Positions 25,056 to 25,079 of a stretch of 25,079 nt of DNA are shown piece after piece (position 1 is the stretch's first letter; the number at the start of each line of letters is the position of its first letter). This stretch comes from DASVEE01 sp036399695 (lineage in GTDB: Bacteria; Acidobacteriota; Thermoanaerobaculia; Gp7-AA8): positions 1-25,079 of the forward strand of contig DASWMP010000167.1 of the NCBI GenBank assembly GCA_036399695.1, read 5' to 3'. The position numbers were made by a program, and so were the translations under genes. The notes beneath the pieces were generated by a model. That model saw only the letters and a program-made list of their open reading frames with translations. It had not been told where the DNA came from and did no database searches.

Positions 25056-25079
25056 ACACGTGTAGCAGAGCGGTGGCGT
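25030..25079. repeat. Palindromic repeat at window edge
   Basis: ACGCCACCGCTCT (25040-25052) is the exact complement of AGAGCGGTGGCGT (25067-25079), centred close to the palindrome ACACGTGT (25056-25063). Together with the terminator hairpin this makes three arms of the same GCGGTGGCG sequence. The element is cut by the window end and its full extent is unknown. Confidence 0.5.

Overview
The window is GC-rich bacterial chromosome, almost fully coding, with 24 protein genes, no rRNA, tRNA, transposase or CRISPR array, and five to six odd intergenic repeat elements. The gene set (xseA-xseB-polyprenyl synthase-dxs-tlyA, Tat, MEP isoprenoid pathway, PcrA/UvrD helicase, a GatB/YqeY protein, acyl-CoA enzymes with HMG-CoA lyase) and the many TPR and zinc-ribbon proteins suggest a free-living Gram-negative-type heterotroph. 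A member of Acidobacteriota or a neighbouring phylum is my best guess, but this is inference; no marker gene here fixes the phylum.

Layout. (1) 41-5771, + strand: a tightly packed run, xseA, xseB, polyprenyl synthase, dxs, PIN-domain protein, tlyA. Most junctions overlap by 1-4 nt. It is the widely conserved DNA-repair/isoprenoid/TlyA cluster with a PIN gene inserted. (2) 5827-6927, - strand: tatA/E then a dTDP-4-dehydrorhamnose-reductase-like gene. (3) 7171-9540, +: UvrD/PcrA helicase. (4) 9610-12492, -: 3-hydroxyacyl-CoA dehydrogenase and a zinc-ribbon/TPR protein. (5) 12562-14287, +: a zinc-ribbon histidine-kinase-like protein lacking the phospho-accepting His, and a secreted CAP/SCP protein. 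(6) 14559-16093, -: yqeY and a ThiF/MoeB-rhodanese fusion. (7) 16130-19555, +: pyrE, a biotin-carrier protein, HMG-CoA lyase, a hotdog thioesterase and a SirB1/transglutaminase-like protein. (8) 19556-20269: a 714-bp gene-free stretch with sixteen 21/22-bp tandem repeats followed by GC hairpins. (9) 20270-23609, +: a protein of unknown function and a membrane-anchored SPFH-phosphodiesterase-TPR fusion. (10) 23746-25014, +: fur and an FTR1 iron permease, with a perfect 10-3-10 palindrome on the presumed promoter, closed by a terminator-like hairpin at the window edge.

Functional links: xseA/B encode the two exonuclease VII subunits. Dxs and the polyprenyl synthase sit at the start and end of isoprenoid precursor synthesis. 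The biotin carrier, HMG-CoA lyase, hydroxyacyl-CoA dehydrogenase and thioesterase fit leucine/acyl-CoA catabolism. Fur-FTR1 is a self-contained iron-uptake unit.

Most notable: (a) a family of intergenic elements built from two inverted arms, each made of short (7- or 14-bp) GTTG/CAAC tandem repeats, at five operon borders; (b) the 21-bp array whose units carry a CAANTTG dyad at two-helical-turn spacing; (c) the His-less zinc-ribbon kinase-like protein; (d) the SPFH-phosphodiesterase-TPR fusion with an altered metal-site motif; (e) the fur-FTR1 operator.
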